A stretch of 64,000 nt of DNA from Bog-473 sp036502025 (GCA_036502025.1 DASXZJ010000171.1:3419-67418), one strand, 5' to 3'; counted from the stretch's first letter, positions 7,942 to 17,418 are shown. Program-made: numbers and translations. The notes: a model not told the origin generated them from the letters alone.

Positions 7942-9025
7942 TGAGGCCCTGTTGCACGCGTTTGTCCGGGCCCTCCCGGAATGGCGCTTCACCGTCACCA
8001 CCCAGGACCCGGACGCGGCGGAGGAGCTCGGTTGCCTTCCGGTGTGTCCGAGACGCCCGGGGGCGGTGGCGCGCGCCGCATGGGGTGCCGAGGCCGTCAT
8101 CGTGGGGGGAGGCACCATCTTCAAGAACCTGAGTGCGGCATCGGAGCGCCATCCGCATGCCCTCCTGGTCAATGCCGCCGCGCTGACCACGCTCTCATCC
8201 TCGGCCCGCCGACCGGTGGCACTGGTCGGAGTGGGAGCAGGAGTACTCGACGACCGGAGAGCCCGGATGTTGGCCCGCTTCATCGTGCGCCATTCCGATC
8301 TTTTGATACTTCGGGATGAGGAGTCAGCGGCCGAACTGGTTCGGGCCGGGACCGCGGGGCCCTACCGGGTCGGAGCCGATCCGGCCTGGACGCTGCTCAA
8401 ACCACCGGACGCCCGGACGGCGCACGATTTCTCGGTGCGCATCGTGCCATCGGTCCATGCCGTGGGGGCCGATGGGCGGGACGGCATGATCCGGCGAATA
8501 TCCGAAACGGCGCGTCGATTGCTGGGCGCCGGCCTCAAGGTCCAGCTGCAGGCCTGGCATCAGGCTCCACAGCGGAACATGGCCGACGATCGTTGCATCG
8601 TGGACCCGCTGGTGCGGCGGTTCGGTCCTTCGATCGAGGTCGTGCCGACTCCCGAATCGATGGTCGCCGCCACGCGTTCGATGGTGGGCGTCGGGAGCGT
8701 GCTGTCCTTCCGATTCCACGCCCTGGTCGCCGCCGCCGCCGCCGGCGTGCCCACCGTGGCGGTGGCCCACGAAAACAAGCTCGGCGCCATGTCCCGCCGG
8801 CTCGAGCAGTTCGCCGCGCCGGTCGATTTCGACGCAGCCGCGCTGGCCAACCAGGTGGAGCGTGCCGTGCGGGGACCTGGTCCCACGCCGGCGGTCATCA
8901 AGGAGCAGATCGATCTGGCTGAGGAGGGTTTCCGCCTTCTGCGGGTCCTGCTGTCGGGCGGTCGGTCCGAGGACGCCGCCTCTCTGGGAGCGCTGCCGCT
9001 GGCACCGTCGCCACTCTCGCAATGA
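7892..9025 (+). CDS. Polysaccharide pyruvyl transferase family protein (CsaB-like)
   Basis: The 377-residue product has the family's N-terminal motif (FGQGNLGDEALLHAF), a VIVGGGTIFKN loop near 70 and the C-terminal FRFHALVAAAAAGVPTVAV signature near 275. CsaB/PssM enzymes add pyruvate ketals to sugars using phosphoenolpyruvate, giving the polymer acidic groups. The reading frame begins 50 nt inside the preceding gene and ends with ATGA overlapping the next start. Its presence predicts a pyruvylated polymer; substrate identity is not readable from sequence. Confidence 0.82.
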   Translation: MPVGLLAGAFGQGNLGDEALLHAFVRALPEWRFTVTTQDPDAAEELGCLPVCPRRPGAVARAAWGAEAVIVGGGTIFKNLSAASERHPHALLVNAAALTTLSSSARRPVALVGVGAGVLDDRRARMLARFIVRHSDLLILRDEESAAELVRAGTAGPYRVGADPAWTLLKPPDARTAHDFSVRIVPSVHAVGADGRDGMIRRISETARRLLGAGLKVQLQAWHQAPQRNMADDRCIVDPLVRRFGPSIEVVPTPESMVAATRSMVGVGSVLSFRFHALVAAAAAGVPTVAVAHENKLGAMSRRLEQFAAPVDFDAAALANQVERAVRGPGPTPAVIKEQIDLAEEGFRLLRVLLSGGRSEDAASLGALPLAPSPLSQ

Positions 9026-11745
9026 CGGTCGTCGCCGAACGGCCGGCCCTCCGCATGCCGGTCTCGGGCCACGCGGTCCGCGACCAGGTGGTCGTGGCCA
9101 GCGGCCAGATCGCCGCCGGGATCGGGAACATGGCGTTCTCCCTCCTCATGGCCCGCCTGCTGGTGCCGGGCGCCTTCGCGCAGTTTGCGTCGTTCCTGGC
9201 CGTGTACCTCATTCTCAGCATGCCGGCGTCGGCCATCAGCGCGGCGGCCGCCCTGGAGCCGGTTGGCCTGGCTCGGGCGCGACCGCTTCTCCTCGGCGGC
9301 GGAGGAGCGATCGGGCTCGGGCTGGCGGTCGCATCACCGTGGGTCGGTCCGGCCCTACGCCTGCCGGTCGCCCTTCTCGTGGTCCTGGGCCTTTCCGGCC
9401 CGGCTCTGGGAACACTCGCCCTGGAGCGTGGCCGGCTCTACGCCTCCAACCGGCATGCCCGATTGATCGCCAGCCTGGTGGCCGAGCCGGCCGTCCGCCT
9501 GTTGCTCGGCGTGGCCCTCGGCCTGGCCTTCGGCGCCGTAGGGGGAGCCCTGGGCGTGACCGCGGCCGGCTACGCCGCGCTCGAGATCGCCCGCCGACAC
9601 CGGTCGCCGGTTGCGTCGTCACCGGAGGTGGATGCATCCGACGGCGGGACGGGTGCGATCACGGCTCTGGCGAGGCGGCCCGTCCTCGCCGGCCCGGCCC
9701 GGTGGGCCGCCTTCGGATTCTTGATGCTCGTGGTGATCCAGAACCAGGATCTGCTGCTGGCCAACCGGATGCTTTCGCCGGCGCAAGCGGGGCAGTTCGC
9801 CGTGCTGTCCACTCTGGGTGGATTGGCCGTCTTCGCCACCATGACGGTCCCGCTGGTCTTGTTGCCCCGATCGGCCAGGGGCGAGGGGGGCGGACTGCTG
9901 CCGGCGCTCCTTCTCACCACCCTCATCGGCGCGGCCGCGGTCGCGGTGGTGGCACTCGCACCCACCCAGTTGGTCGACCTCTTCTTCGGCGCTCGTTATG
10001 GCGGGGCGGCCGCCGTCCTCGTGCCCTACATGGCCGCCATGGGGCTGCTGGGGCTCGCTCGTGTCCTGGTGGCCCATCGCTGTGCCCTCGGGGCGGGACG
10101 CAGTGCCGTGCTCCTGGTGGGACTCGCCGTCGCCGGGCAGGCGTCCCTGATCGTGTCGATGGGCCACGACACCAGGTCGGTGGCGCTTTCGACCGTGGCC
10201 GCCGTGACCGGCCTGACCGTGTCGCTGGGGACGGCCGAAGCGTTCCGGGTGACCGCGCTGCGCCGGCGCCTGGCCAACCTGGCGGCGGTGCTGCGCCGAC
10301 CGGTCGTGCTGGCGATCAGCGGCGTCACCGCCCTCGGACTGACCGAGCGGTTCATCGTGCCCCGGGGCTTGTGGCTCGACGAGGCCACCAGTGTCTTCCA
10401 AGCCCGCATGTCGTTCGGGGCCATGATCACCAACCTTCGGACGACCGACGTGCATCCGCCGCTCTATTTCTCGGTGTTGTGGGCGACCGTTCGGGTGTTC
10501 GGATCGGGTGAACTCGCGGTGCGTCTCCCCTCCATCATCGCCGGCGCGCTCGTCATACCCATGCTGTTCCTGCTCGGTCGAGAGGCCTACGACCGGCGTA
10601 CGGGTGTGGTGGCGGCCGCGGTGGGATCGCTGGCGCCGATCATGGTGTGGTATTCGCAGGAAGCGCGGATGTACGCCCTCCTGATGCTCTTCGGCGTTAT
10701 CGCCCTGTGGGCCCAGGTGCGTATCTTCCGGAGGGGAGGGCGCCTGGCCTGGGTGATCTATGCCGCCGCCAGCATCGCCATGATTTGGACGCAGTATTTC
10801 GGCGCGCTCCAGGTGGTCGTCCAGCAGGCGGCCTTCCTCTACGCCATCCATGCACGACATCGCCGCGGCGAGGGCACGCGTGAGCTAATGGTGCCGTGGG
10901 CGGTGAGCGCCGCCGCCATCGCGGTGTGCCTGGCCCCCCTCGCCCCGTTCGCCTACCAGCAGTTCATGGTGAACCAGACCGGCGGCAAGGGATTCGGAGG
11001 CCCCCAGCAGGTGGGAAGCGCAGCATCGCTCAGCGGGAACCATCTGACCATCTATGCCGCGTTGGCGAACCTGATCTGGGCCGTATGGGGCTATCACTCC
11101 AACGCCGTCATGGCCCTGCTGGCGGCACTCTGGCCCCTCGGCATGCTGTTCGCGCTGGTCCTTCTGGGCCGTCATCAGGGCCGGGTGACCACCCTGTTCG
11201 TGCTTGCCGTCCTGGGCCCGGGGCTGGTGATGTTCTGCCTCGGCATGGTCAAGCGTGACCTCTTCGACATCCGCTATCTCTCCACCACCGTCCCGGTCCT
11301 CGTCGTCCTGCTGGCGCGGCTGGTGACGGCCATACCGCGCACGGTGGTCGCCGTGACGATGGGCGCGGTCGTGCTGATGGCGTCGATGACGGTCGGGCTG
11401 ATCGACCAGCAGTACAACGGAGCCAATCCTCGCACGTACGACTTTCGCGGCGCGCTGGCCGCGGTGGAGGCGCAAGCCCGGCCCGGTGACGTCGTGTACT
11501 ACGACCCGGTGGACCTGCGCGAGGTCGTCGAGTACTACGCGCCGCGCTTGGTCCTCGAACCGCTGTCGTCCAAGCCCGGCCGGCCGGTCGCCGGGCACCG
11601 GTCTTTCGTGGTGACCAGCCCGTCGCTGACGAACGGGCCAGCCGACAAGGCCAAATTGACCGGGTTCCTCTCCACCTTGCGGGCGGAAGGTCGAGCGCCG
11701 CACCACCGAAAGTTCTCAAACGTCGAGACGTGGGAGTTCCAATGA
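9022..11745 (+). CDS. Polysaccharide flippase (Wzx-like) fused to GT39/ArnT-like membrane glycosyltransferase
   Basis: At 907 residues this is far longer than either family alone. The N-terminal about 420 residues are a multi-helix transporter of the MATE/polysaccharide-exporter type (VVASGQIAAGIGNMAFSLLM, then AQAGQFAVLSTLGGLAVF). From about 430 a second membrane enzyme begins with LWLDEATSVFQARMS near 450, TTDVHPPLYFSVLW near 475 and YSQEARMYALLML near 545, features of PMT/ArnT-type transferases that use polyprenyl-phosphate sugars outside the membrane. The frame is continuous with no stop or composition break at the junction. The combination suggests a unit that flips a lipid-linked saccharide and then glycosylates it. 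It overlaps both neighbours by 4 nt. Confidence 0.8.
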   Translation: MTVVAERPALRMPVSGHAVRDQVVVASGQIAAGIGNMAFSLLMARLLVPGAFAQFASFLAVYLILSMPASAISAAAALEPVGLARARPLLLGGGGAIGLGLAVASPWVGPALRLPVALLVVLGLSGPALGTLALERGRLYASNRHARLIASLVAEPAVRLLLGVALGLAFGAVGGALGVTAAGYAALEIARRHRSPVASSPEVDASDGGTGAITALARRPVLAGPARWAAFGFLMLVVIQNQDLLLANRMLSPAQAGQFAVLSTLGGLAVFATMTVPLVLLPRSARGEGGGLLPALLLTTLIGAAAVAVVALAPTQLVDLFFGARYGGAAAVLVPYMAAMGLLGLARVLVAHRCALGAGRSAVLLVGLAVAGQASLIVSMGHDTRSVALSTVAAVTGLTVSLGTAEAFRVTALRRRLANLAAVLRRPVVLAISGVTALGLTERFIVPRGLWLDEATSVFQARMSFGAMITNLRTTDVHPPLYFSVLWATVRVFGSGELAVRLPSIIAGALVIPMLFLLGREAYDRRTGVVAAAVGSLAPIMVWYSQEARMYALLMLFGVIALWAQVRIFRRGGRLAWVIYAAASIAMIWTQYFGALQVVVQQAAFLYAIHARHRRGEGTRELMVPWAVSAAAIAVCLAPLAPFAYQQFMVNQTGGKGFGGPQQVGSAASLSGNHLTIYAALANLIWAVWGYHSNAVMALLAALWPLGMLFALVLLGRHQGRVTTLFVLAVLGPGLVMFCLGMVKRDLFDIRYLSTTVPVLVVLLARLVTAIPRTVVAVTMGAVVLMASMTVGLIDQQYNGANPRTYDFRGALAAVEAQARPGDVVYYDPVDLREVVEYYAPRLVLEPLSSKPGRPVAGHRSFVVTSPSLTNGPADKAKLTGFLSTLRAEGRAPHHRKFSNVETWEFQ

Positions 11746-13319
11746 CGCCGTCAATGGTCGAGGCCGCCGAGAGGCCGGAGGGCGACCTCCGGCGAGCGAC
11801 CCCCGTGTGGCGCAGCCCCGCCGAATGGCGCACCACGCAGAGGAAGCTGCGCCTGCTCATCCCGCTGAACCTGCTCCTGGCGGCCTGGTACTTCGAATGG
11901 TTGCTCCGCCCGGGACGGGTGGGGAACCCTGTTCTCTTCGGGCTCCTCGTGGCCGCCGAGATCTTCAATCTGGCTCAGGCCGCCGGCTTCTGGTGGACCT
12001 GCTGGCACGGTCGCGATCGCCCACCGGCTCCGGCGTGGTCCGGGGCGCCTCCACGAGTTGATGTCCTGATTCCCGTTTACAACGAGCCGCTCGACGTCGT
12101 GGCTCCCACCGTCGCGGCAGCCATCGAGCTCCTTGGTGCCCGGGTGACCGTCCACCTCCTGGACGATGCCGGCCGGTCGGACCTGGTCGAACTGGCACGT
12201 GAAGTCGGTGCGCACTATGTCAGGCGATCGGGCAACCGGGGCGCCAAAGCCGGCAACCTCAACCACGCGCTGGCGCACGCCAATGCCCCCTTCGTCGTGG
12301 TGTTCGATTGCGACCACGTGCCTGATCCCCGCTTCCTCACGGCGACGCTCGGCTGGATGCGTGATGAAGACGTCGGGTTCGTCCAGACGCCCCAATACTA
12401 CGCCAATGCCGGGACGTGCCGGCTGGCGGCGGCCGCCTGGTCCCAGCAGTCGCTGTTCTTCGGGGGGATCGCCCGGGGCAAGGACGGGCTGGATTCCATG
12501 TTCTGCTGTGGCACCAACGTGCTGTTCCGCCGCCGAGCGTTGGACCAAGCCGGTGGCTTTCCCGAGGAATCGCTCACGGAGGACTTCGAACTCTCGGTCC
12601 TGTTGCACGAGCGCGGGTGGCGGTCGGTGTACGTCAACGAGGTGCTCGCCCAAGGTCTCGGACCCGAAGACGTGGCGTCGTACGTCAGCCAACAACGACG
12701 GTGGGCCCGGGGCTGCCTGGCCGCCCTCCCCCTGCTGATCAAGGCGGAACTCCCATGGCGCATCCGCCAGCAGTACCTGCTCTCGGCCATGTTCTTCCTG
12801 TCGGGCTGGACCTTCGCCCTCTACATGGCCCTTCCCGTGGTGCGGATCTTCTTCGGACTGCAGCCGCTGGCCGGAGCCACGGCGGACCAGTTCCTGCTGC
12901 ACTTCGCCCCCTACTTCGGCCTCAGTCTGGCGGCGGTGGCCATCGCCGGGGCCGGTGCCTACACATTCGACGCCTTCGCGTTGTTGATCGCCAACTTCTC
13001 CGTGCAGGTCGTGTCGACCCTTCTGGTCATCGCCCGGCGGCGCGGGCGCTTCGTGGTGACCTCGAAACGGGGCGCCGAAGGGCCACAGCCGAGGGCGGCC
13101 CTGCCCAGCCTCCTCGTCATCTGCCTGCTGCTGTCTGCCATGGGGTACGCCCTGGACCGCAGCCTGACGGCGGCCAGCCTCAACAACGTGGCCTTCGCCG
13201 GGCTTCACCTCTCCGTGCTCACCGTCGGGTCGTGGTCGGCCCTGGTGGGGCGGCGTCGCACCTCGCTGGCCGTCCCGGCGCGCCGTGAGCGGCCGCAGCG
13301 CGAGGAGCTGGTCGCGTGA
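11742..13319 (+). CDS. BcsA-type processive glycosyltransferase (cellulose-synthase-like)
   Basis: The 525-residue product has two N-terminal membrane helices, a GT2 domain and about four C-terminal helices. The synthase motifs are all present: VYNEPLDVV, LLDDAGRSD, VFDCDHVP (DxD), CCGTNVLFRR, SLTEDFELS (TED) and QQRRWARG (Q-x-x-R-W). BcsA makes a beta-1,4-glucan from UDP-glucose and threads it across the membrane. The C-terminal PilZ domain that binds c-di-GMP in BcsA is absent, and no bcsB follows, so polymer and control may differ from classic cellulose. ATG 11742 overlaps the previous stop (ATGA); the gene ends with GTGA into the endoglucanase. Confidence 0.87.
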   Translation: MTPSMVEAAERPEGDLRRATPVWRSPAEWRTTQRKLRLLIPLNLLLAAWYFEWLLRPGRVGNPVLFGLLVAAEIFNLAQAAGFWWTCWHGRDRPPAPAWSGAPPRVDVLIPVYNEPLDVVAPTVAAAIELLGARVTVHLLDDAGRSDLVELAREVGAHYVRRSGNRGAKAGNLNHALAHANAPFVVVFDCDHVPDPRFLTATLGWMRDEDVGFVQTPQYYANAGTCRLAAAAWSQQSLFFGGIARGKDGLDSMFCCGTNVLFRRRALDQAGGFPEESLTEDFELSVLLHERGWRSVYVNEVLAQGLGPEDVASYVSQQRRWARGCLAALPLLIKAELPWRIRQQYLLSAMFFLSGWTFALYMALPVVRIFFGLQPLAGATADQFLLHFAPYFGLSLAAVAIAGAGAYTFDAFALLIANFSVQVVSTLLVIARRRGRFVVTSKRGAEGPQPRAALPSLLVICLLLSAMGYALDRSLTAASLNNVAFAGLHLSVLTVGSWSALVGRRRTSLAVPARRERPQREELVA

Positions 13320-14536
13320 GCATCACCCCCACCCAACAGGCGCGTCCAAATAGGCCGGAGCAATCGGGATCCAGCGCGGCGATGCACCGCCGGGGCGCGG
13401 GGCGCCGGATGGCGGTCACCCTCTTCACCGTGCTGGCGGTGGTGCTCGGTATCGCCACGTTGTCAATTGAGGGCACCCGACTTCGGCACTCGGCCCTACC
13501 CTCACGTTCGAATCCCTTGAACGATGCCGCCCGGGCGCGCGCCGACTCGGTGGCGTTCCTCCAGCGCTATGTGGCGTCGAACGGTCGGGTGATCCGAACC
13601 GACCAGGGCGGTGACACCGTGAGCGAAGGGCAGGGCTACGCCATGCTGCTCGCGGTCGCCGTCGGGGACAGACGGCGGTTCGCCGCGGCGTGGCAGTGGG
13701 ACCAGCAGAACCTACAGCTGGGCGACGGTCTCTTCGCCTACCACTGGAGTGGGGGCCGGGTGGTCGACCAGTCATCGGCAGCCGACGCCGACCTGGACAC
13801 GGCGTGGGCCCTGGTGCTGGCGAGCCAGCGGTTCGGTGTGCCGGCCTACCTCACCGACGGATTGCGGGTGGCGTCGGCCATCCTGGCCAACGAGACGGCG
13901 GTGGTGGCCGGACGGCTGGAACTGGTGGCCGGACCGTGGGCGCGTTCGGTGCCCGCGGTCGTCGACCCCGGTTACTTCGCTCCCGAGGCGATGGGCGCGC
14001 TGGGGAATGTCTCGGGTGACGCCCGCTGGTTCCAGCTGGTGACGGACTCCACCCAAGTCATCGCATCACCCACGAGCGGGACTGGGCCCACGCTGGTGCC
14101 CAACTGGCTCGACCTCGAATCCGACGGGTCGGTCCAGGCGATCGGGTCCCCCTCGGGGGTGGGATCGCCCTCGTACGGGCTGGACGCACAGCGGGCCCCG
14201 GTGTGGTTCGCCGCCGGCTGCACCACGACCGAACGCGCGGTGGCGGCGGACGCATGGCCGCTGCTCAAGGGCGCCGCTGATCATGGCGCCCGGATCTCCT
14301 ACAACCTCTCGGGAGCATCGCCGGCCAAGGATGTGAATCCGCTGGGCCTGGTGGCGGCGTCAGCGGCGGCCGGCGCGGCCGGCCACGCCCCCATCGCCCT
14401 GGCCCTCCTCAGCCGGGCGGACCGGCAGACGAGGCGGTTCCACACCTACTACGGCGACGCCTGGGCCGCGCTCGGACGGGTGCTCCTCACCACCGATTGG
14501 CTCTCTCCCTGCGCGCCGATCCATGACAAGGGGTGA
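13316..14536 (+). CDS. Glycoside hydrolase family 8 endoglucanase (BcsZ-like)
   Basis: The 406-residue protein has an N-terminal membrane anchor or signal (about 32-50, VTLFTVLAVVLGIATLS) followed by a GH8 domain. The proton-donor glutamate motif is DTVSEGQGYAMLL near 102-114 and the second acidic motif is AADADLDTAWAL near 155-167. In cellulose operons BcsZ trims beta-1,4-glucan and is needed for correct export. Start GTG overlaps the synthase stop. Together they indicate a beta-1,4-linked glucan-like backbone. The gene ends convergently 15 nt from dxs, with no clear terminator between. Confidence 0.88.
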   Translation: MSITPTQQARPNRPEQSGSSAAMHRRGAGRRMAVTLFTVLAVVLGIATLSIEGTRLRHSALPSRSNPLNDAARARADSVAFLQRYVASNGRVIRTDQGGDTVSEGQGYAMLLAVAVGDRRRFAAAWQWDQQNLQLGDGLFAYHWSGGRVVDQSSAADADLDTAWALVLASQRFGVPAYLTDGLRVASAILANETAVVAGRLELVAGPWARSVPAVVDPGYFAPEAMGALGNVSGDARWFQLVTDSTQVIASPTSGTGPTLVPNWLDLESDGSVQAIGSPSGVGSPSYGLDAQRAPVWFAAGCTTTERAVAADAWPLLKGAADHGARISYNLSGASPAKDVNPLGLVAASAAAGAAGHAPIALALLSRADRQTRRFHTYYGDAWAALGRVLLTTDWLSPCAPIHDKG

Positions 14537-14551
14537 GGGGATCGCCAGGAT

Positions 14552-16408
14552 TCAGCACCTGGTGCACCGGGAGAGAGCCTGCTTGGCCAGCTGCCGAGGG
14601 TCCAGCCCATGCGCCGCGAGGATGTCGGCCGGATGCCCTTGCGGGAAATAGGCCACGGGGAGTCCACACGGGATGATGGCCGGAAGAGGTCCAGCCCCGG
14701 CCAGTTGACGGAGGGCGCTGGCGATGGCAGTGCCGACGCCGCCCTCCACCACCCCGTCCTCCGCGGTCAGGACGACCTGATGGCGCAGCGCGTCGCGGAG
14801 CATCGCCGGATCGAGGGGGGCCGCCACGCGTATGTCCCACACGGTGGCGTCGACCCCGACCTGTGCCAGCTCCCGGGCCGCGCCCTCGCAGGTTTCGAGC
14901 ATCTTCCCCAGCCCGAGTAGGCAGACTCGCTCTCCGCGGTGCACCTGCCGGGCTGAGAGCCCCTGCCCGGTGACGCGGCGGCGGCGGGCCTCGGTCTTGG
15001 GCCAGCGCAGCGCGACCGGCCCACTGGTGATGGCGATGGCCTCAGCGAACATGGCGGGGACTTCCTCATAGGAGGACGGCGCCAGCACAGTCATACCCGG
15101 CACCTTGGTCAACAGGGCCAGATCCAGCACGCCGTTGTGGCTGGGTCCGTCGTCCCCGGTGATGCCGGCGCGGTCGATGCAGAAGATCACCGGTAAACGG
15201 TGCAGGCCGACGTCGTAGTAGAGCTGGTCCCAGGCCCGATTGAGGAAGGTGGAGTAGATCGTCACGACGGGACGCAGCCCCTCCATGGCCAGGCCGGCGG
15301 CGGTGGTCACCGCATGTTGCTCGGCGATGCCGACATCCATGAACCGATCGGGGTAGCGGCAGGCGAATTCGAGGAGCCCGCAGGAACCGGGCATCGCCGC
15401 GGTGATCGCCACGATCTCAGGGTGACGCGCCGCTTGGCGGAGCAGCGAGCTGGCAAAGGCCTCGGTGTAGGACGTGCCGGCGCTCGCCGGTCGTTTGAGC
15501 GGCAGCCCCGTCGCGGCATCGAAGGGCCCGATGTCATGCAGGCACTTCTCCTCGTCCTGCTCGGCCGGCGGGTAGCCCCGACCCTTGATGGTGTGAACAT
15601 GGAGGACAACCGGACCCGCCGTGGCGGCGGCACGACGCATGGCGGCGTCGAGCGCGACCAGATCATGCCCGTCCACCGGACCCTCGTACCGGATACCGAG
15701 CGCCCCGAAGAAGGCGGCCGGCGCGGTCGGTGACGCCGTCGGCCGCTCGGCCGTGGTCAGACGGGAGACCGTGCGGGCGTACGAGCGCCCGTTGTCGTTG
15801 AGCACGATGATCACCCCGGTCTGGGTGGTGCCGATGTTGTTGAGCGCCTCATAGGACAGCCCACCGGTGAGCGCCCCGTCGCCGACCACCGCGACGACGT
15901 GGTGGGTCCCACGTCGCAGGTGCCGAGCCCGGGCCAAGCCGTAGGCGTAGGAGAGCGCGGTCGAGGCGTGACTGTTCTCGATCAGATCGTGCGGGGACTC
16001 AGCCCGGTTGGGGTAGCCGGAGAGTCCGGCGGCCCGCCGCAGTCCGGGGAAGCCGCCCGCCCGGCCCGTGACGATCTTGTGCACATAGGTCTGGTGGCCG
16101 GTATCCCAGACCACCCGGTCGAGCGGGGAGTCGAAGACCCGGTGCAGCGCCAGGGTGAGCTCGACGGCTCCGAGGTTGGAACCCAGGTGCCCGCCGTTGC
16201 TCGCCACCGCATCGACGAGGAACGACCGGATGTCGGCGGCCAACCGTTCCAGCGCCGCCGGGTCGAGGCGACGGATCGCGGCCGGGCTCAACCCGGGAGG
16301 GAGCGGGCCGATGGGCTCGGCCGCCGGCGGCTCGGTGAGGAGCACCGGCCACTCGAGTGACCCCGCGGCGAGCTTGGCAGGGGCCGAGGTGGTGGGCAGG
16401 GCGGTCAC
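14552..16408 (-). CDS. dxs: 1-deoxy-D-xylulose-5-phosphate synthase
   Basis: The 618-residue product is normal length for DXS and has the thiamine-diphosphate motif GDGALTGGLSYEALNN, the HLGSNLGAVELTLALH N-terminal signature and DRAGITGDDGPSHNG in the pyrimidine domain. It condenses pyruvate and glyceraldehyde-3-phosphate in the first step of the MEP isoprenoid pathway. As last gene of the hopanoid operon it would raise precursor supply when hopanoids are made; another housekeeping dxs elsewhere is likely. GTG 16408 is only 2 nt after the hpnH stop. The same frame stays open across hpnH, but that is not coding. Confidence 0.93.
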   Translation of the reverse strand: MTALPTTSAPAKLAAGSLEWPVLLTEPPAAEPIGPLPPGLSPAAIRRLDPAALERLAADIRSFLVDAVASNGGHLGSNLGAVELTLALHRVFDSPLDRVVWDTGHQTYVHKIVTGRAGGFPGLRRAAGLSGYPNRAESPHDLIENSHASTALSYAYGLARARHLRRGTHHVVAVVGDGALTGGLSYEALNNIGTTQTGVIIVLNDNGRSYARTVSRLTTAERPTASPTAPAAFFGALGIRYEGPVDGHDLVALDAAMRRAAATAGPVVLHVHTIKGRGYPPAEQDEEKCLHDIGPFDAATGLPLKRPASAGTSYTEAFASSLLRQAARHPEIVAITAAMPGSCGLLEFACRYPDRFMDVGIAEQHAVTTAAGLAMEGLRPVVTIYSTFLNRAWDQLYYDVGLHRLPVIFCIDRAGITGDDGPSHNGVLDLALLTKVPGMTVLAPSSYEEVPAMFAEAIAITSGPVALRWPKTEARRRRVTGQGLSARQVHRGERVCLLGLGKMLETCEGAARELAQVGVDATVWDIRVAAPLDPAMLRDALRHQVVLTAEDGVVEGGVGTAIASALRQLAGAGPLPAIIPCGLPVAYFPQGHPADILAAHGLDPRQLAKQALSRCTRC

Positions 16409-16410
16409 GC

Positions 16411-17418
16411 CTAGTGGATCGACACCAGCGCCCGCAGGGACTGGCGCAAGGAGCCCATCGTGGCAATGACGGCACTGGGCTCGTAACCGCAGTGGGCCAT
16501 GCAGTTGGCGCAGCGCGGGTCCTTGCCGCGCCCGTAGGCGTCCCAGTCGGTGGTGTCGAGGAGTTCCTGGTAACTCTGGGCATACCCGTCGGACATCAGG
16601 TAGCAGGGACGCTGCCAGCCGAGGACGGAGTAGCTCGGGATCCCCCAGGCCGTACAGGCGAATTCCGTCTTGCCTTCGAGGAAGTCCAAGAACAGGGGGG
16701 AGTGGTTGAGGCGCCACTTCTTGCGCCGCTTGTCGGCAAAGGCATCGGCGAAGAGGGCCTGGGTCTGGGCCACCCCCAGGAAGTGTTCCTGGTCGGGGGC
16801 CTTCTCGTAGGCGTAGGCCGGCGAGATCATCATGGCGTCGACGCCCAGATCGTCGTTCAAGAAGTCGAGCACGCCGCGCACCGTCTTGGGGGAGTCGGTG
16901 TTGAAGAACGTGGAATTGGTGGTCACCCGAAAGCCCCGATCCTTGGCCGCCCGGATGGCCGCCACCGCCTGGTCGAAGACGCCCTCGCGGTCGACGGCCG
17001 CGTCGTGGCGCTCGCGCAGGCCGTCGACGTGGACGACCCAGGAGAAGAAGTGCGAGGGCGTGAACTTCTCGATCCGTCGTTCGAGGAGGACCGCGTTGGT
17101 GCACAGGTACACATAGACCTTGCGCCGGACCAGTTCGGCGACCATTTCGGCGATGTCGGGGTGCAGCAGCGGCTCGCCGCCGGCGATGGAGACCATAGGC
17201 GTGCCGGTCTCGTCGACCGCCCGCACCACATCCTCGACCGAGAGCCGCTTCCGCAGGATGTCGGTCGGGTGTTGGATCTTGCCGCAACCGGGGCAGGACA
17301 GGTTGCAGGCGAAGAGCGGTTCGATCTCGACGATGAACGGATAGCGCTTGGTCCCCTTGATCCGCTGGCGCAGCAGATGGCTGCCGATCCGGATGTTCTG
17401 CCGCAGTGGAATGGGCAT
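16411..17418 (-). CDS. hpnH: Adenosyl-hopene transferase HpnH (radical SAM)
   Basis: This 335-residue protein has the radical-SAM cluster CNLSCPGC (CxxxCxxC) near 38-45, the GGEPLLHPDI glycine-rich SAM motif near 80, and a C-terminal cysteine-rich segment (DPRCANCMAHCGYEP). HpnH adds a 5'-deoxyadenosyl group to hopene, starting the C35 side chain. Length and motifs agree with characterised members. Its stop lies 2 nt before dxs and its start abuts the hpnG-ispH fusion (1 nt shared at 17418). Confidence 0.95.
   Translation of the reverse strand: MPIPLRQNIRIGSHLLRQRIKGTKRYPFIVEIEPLFACNLSCPGCGKIQHPTDILRKRLSVEDVVRAVDETGTPMVSIAGGEPLLHPDIAEMVAELVRRKVYVYLCTNAVLLERRIEKFTPSHFFSWVVHVDGLRERHDAAVDREGVFDQAVAAIRAAKDRGFRVTTNSTFFNTDSPKTVRGVLDFLNDDLGVDAMMISPAYAYEKAPDQEHFLGVAQTQALFADAFADKRRKKWRLNHSPLFLDFLEGKTEFACTAWGIPSYSVLGWQRPCYLMSDGYAQSYQELLDTTDWDAYGRGKDPRCANCMAHCGYEPSAVIATMGSLRQSLRALVSIH

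Noticed and set aside
8862..10511. 549-codon open frame on the plus strand across the pyruvyl transferase and flippase genes
   Set aside because: Proline, arginine and glycine-rich shadow of the true frames; no motifs.
14552..17287. Apparent HpnH-DXS fusion of 911 codons
   Set aside because: The DXS frame merely stays open across hpnH in another frame; hpnH has its own stop at 16411 and dxs has a proper GTG two nt later.
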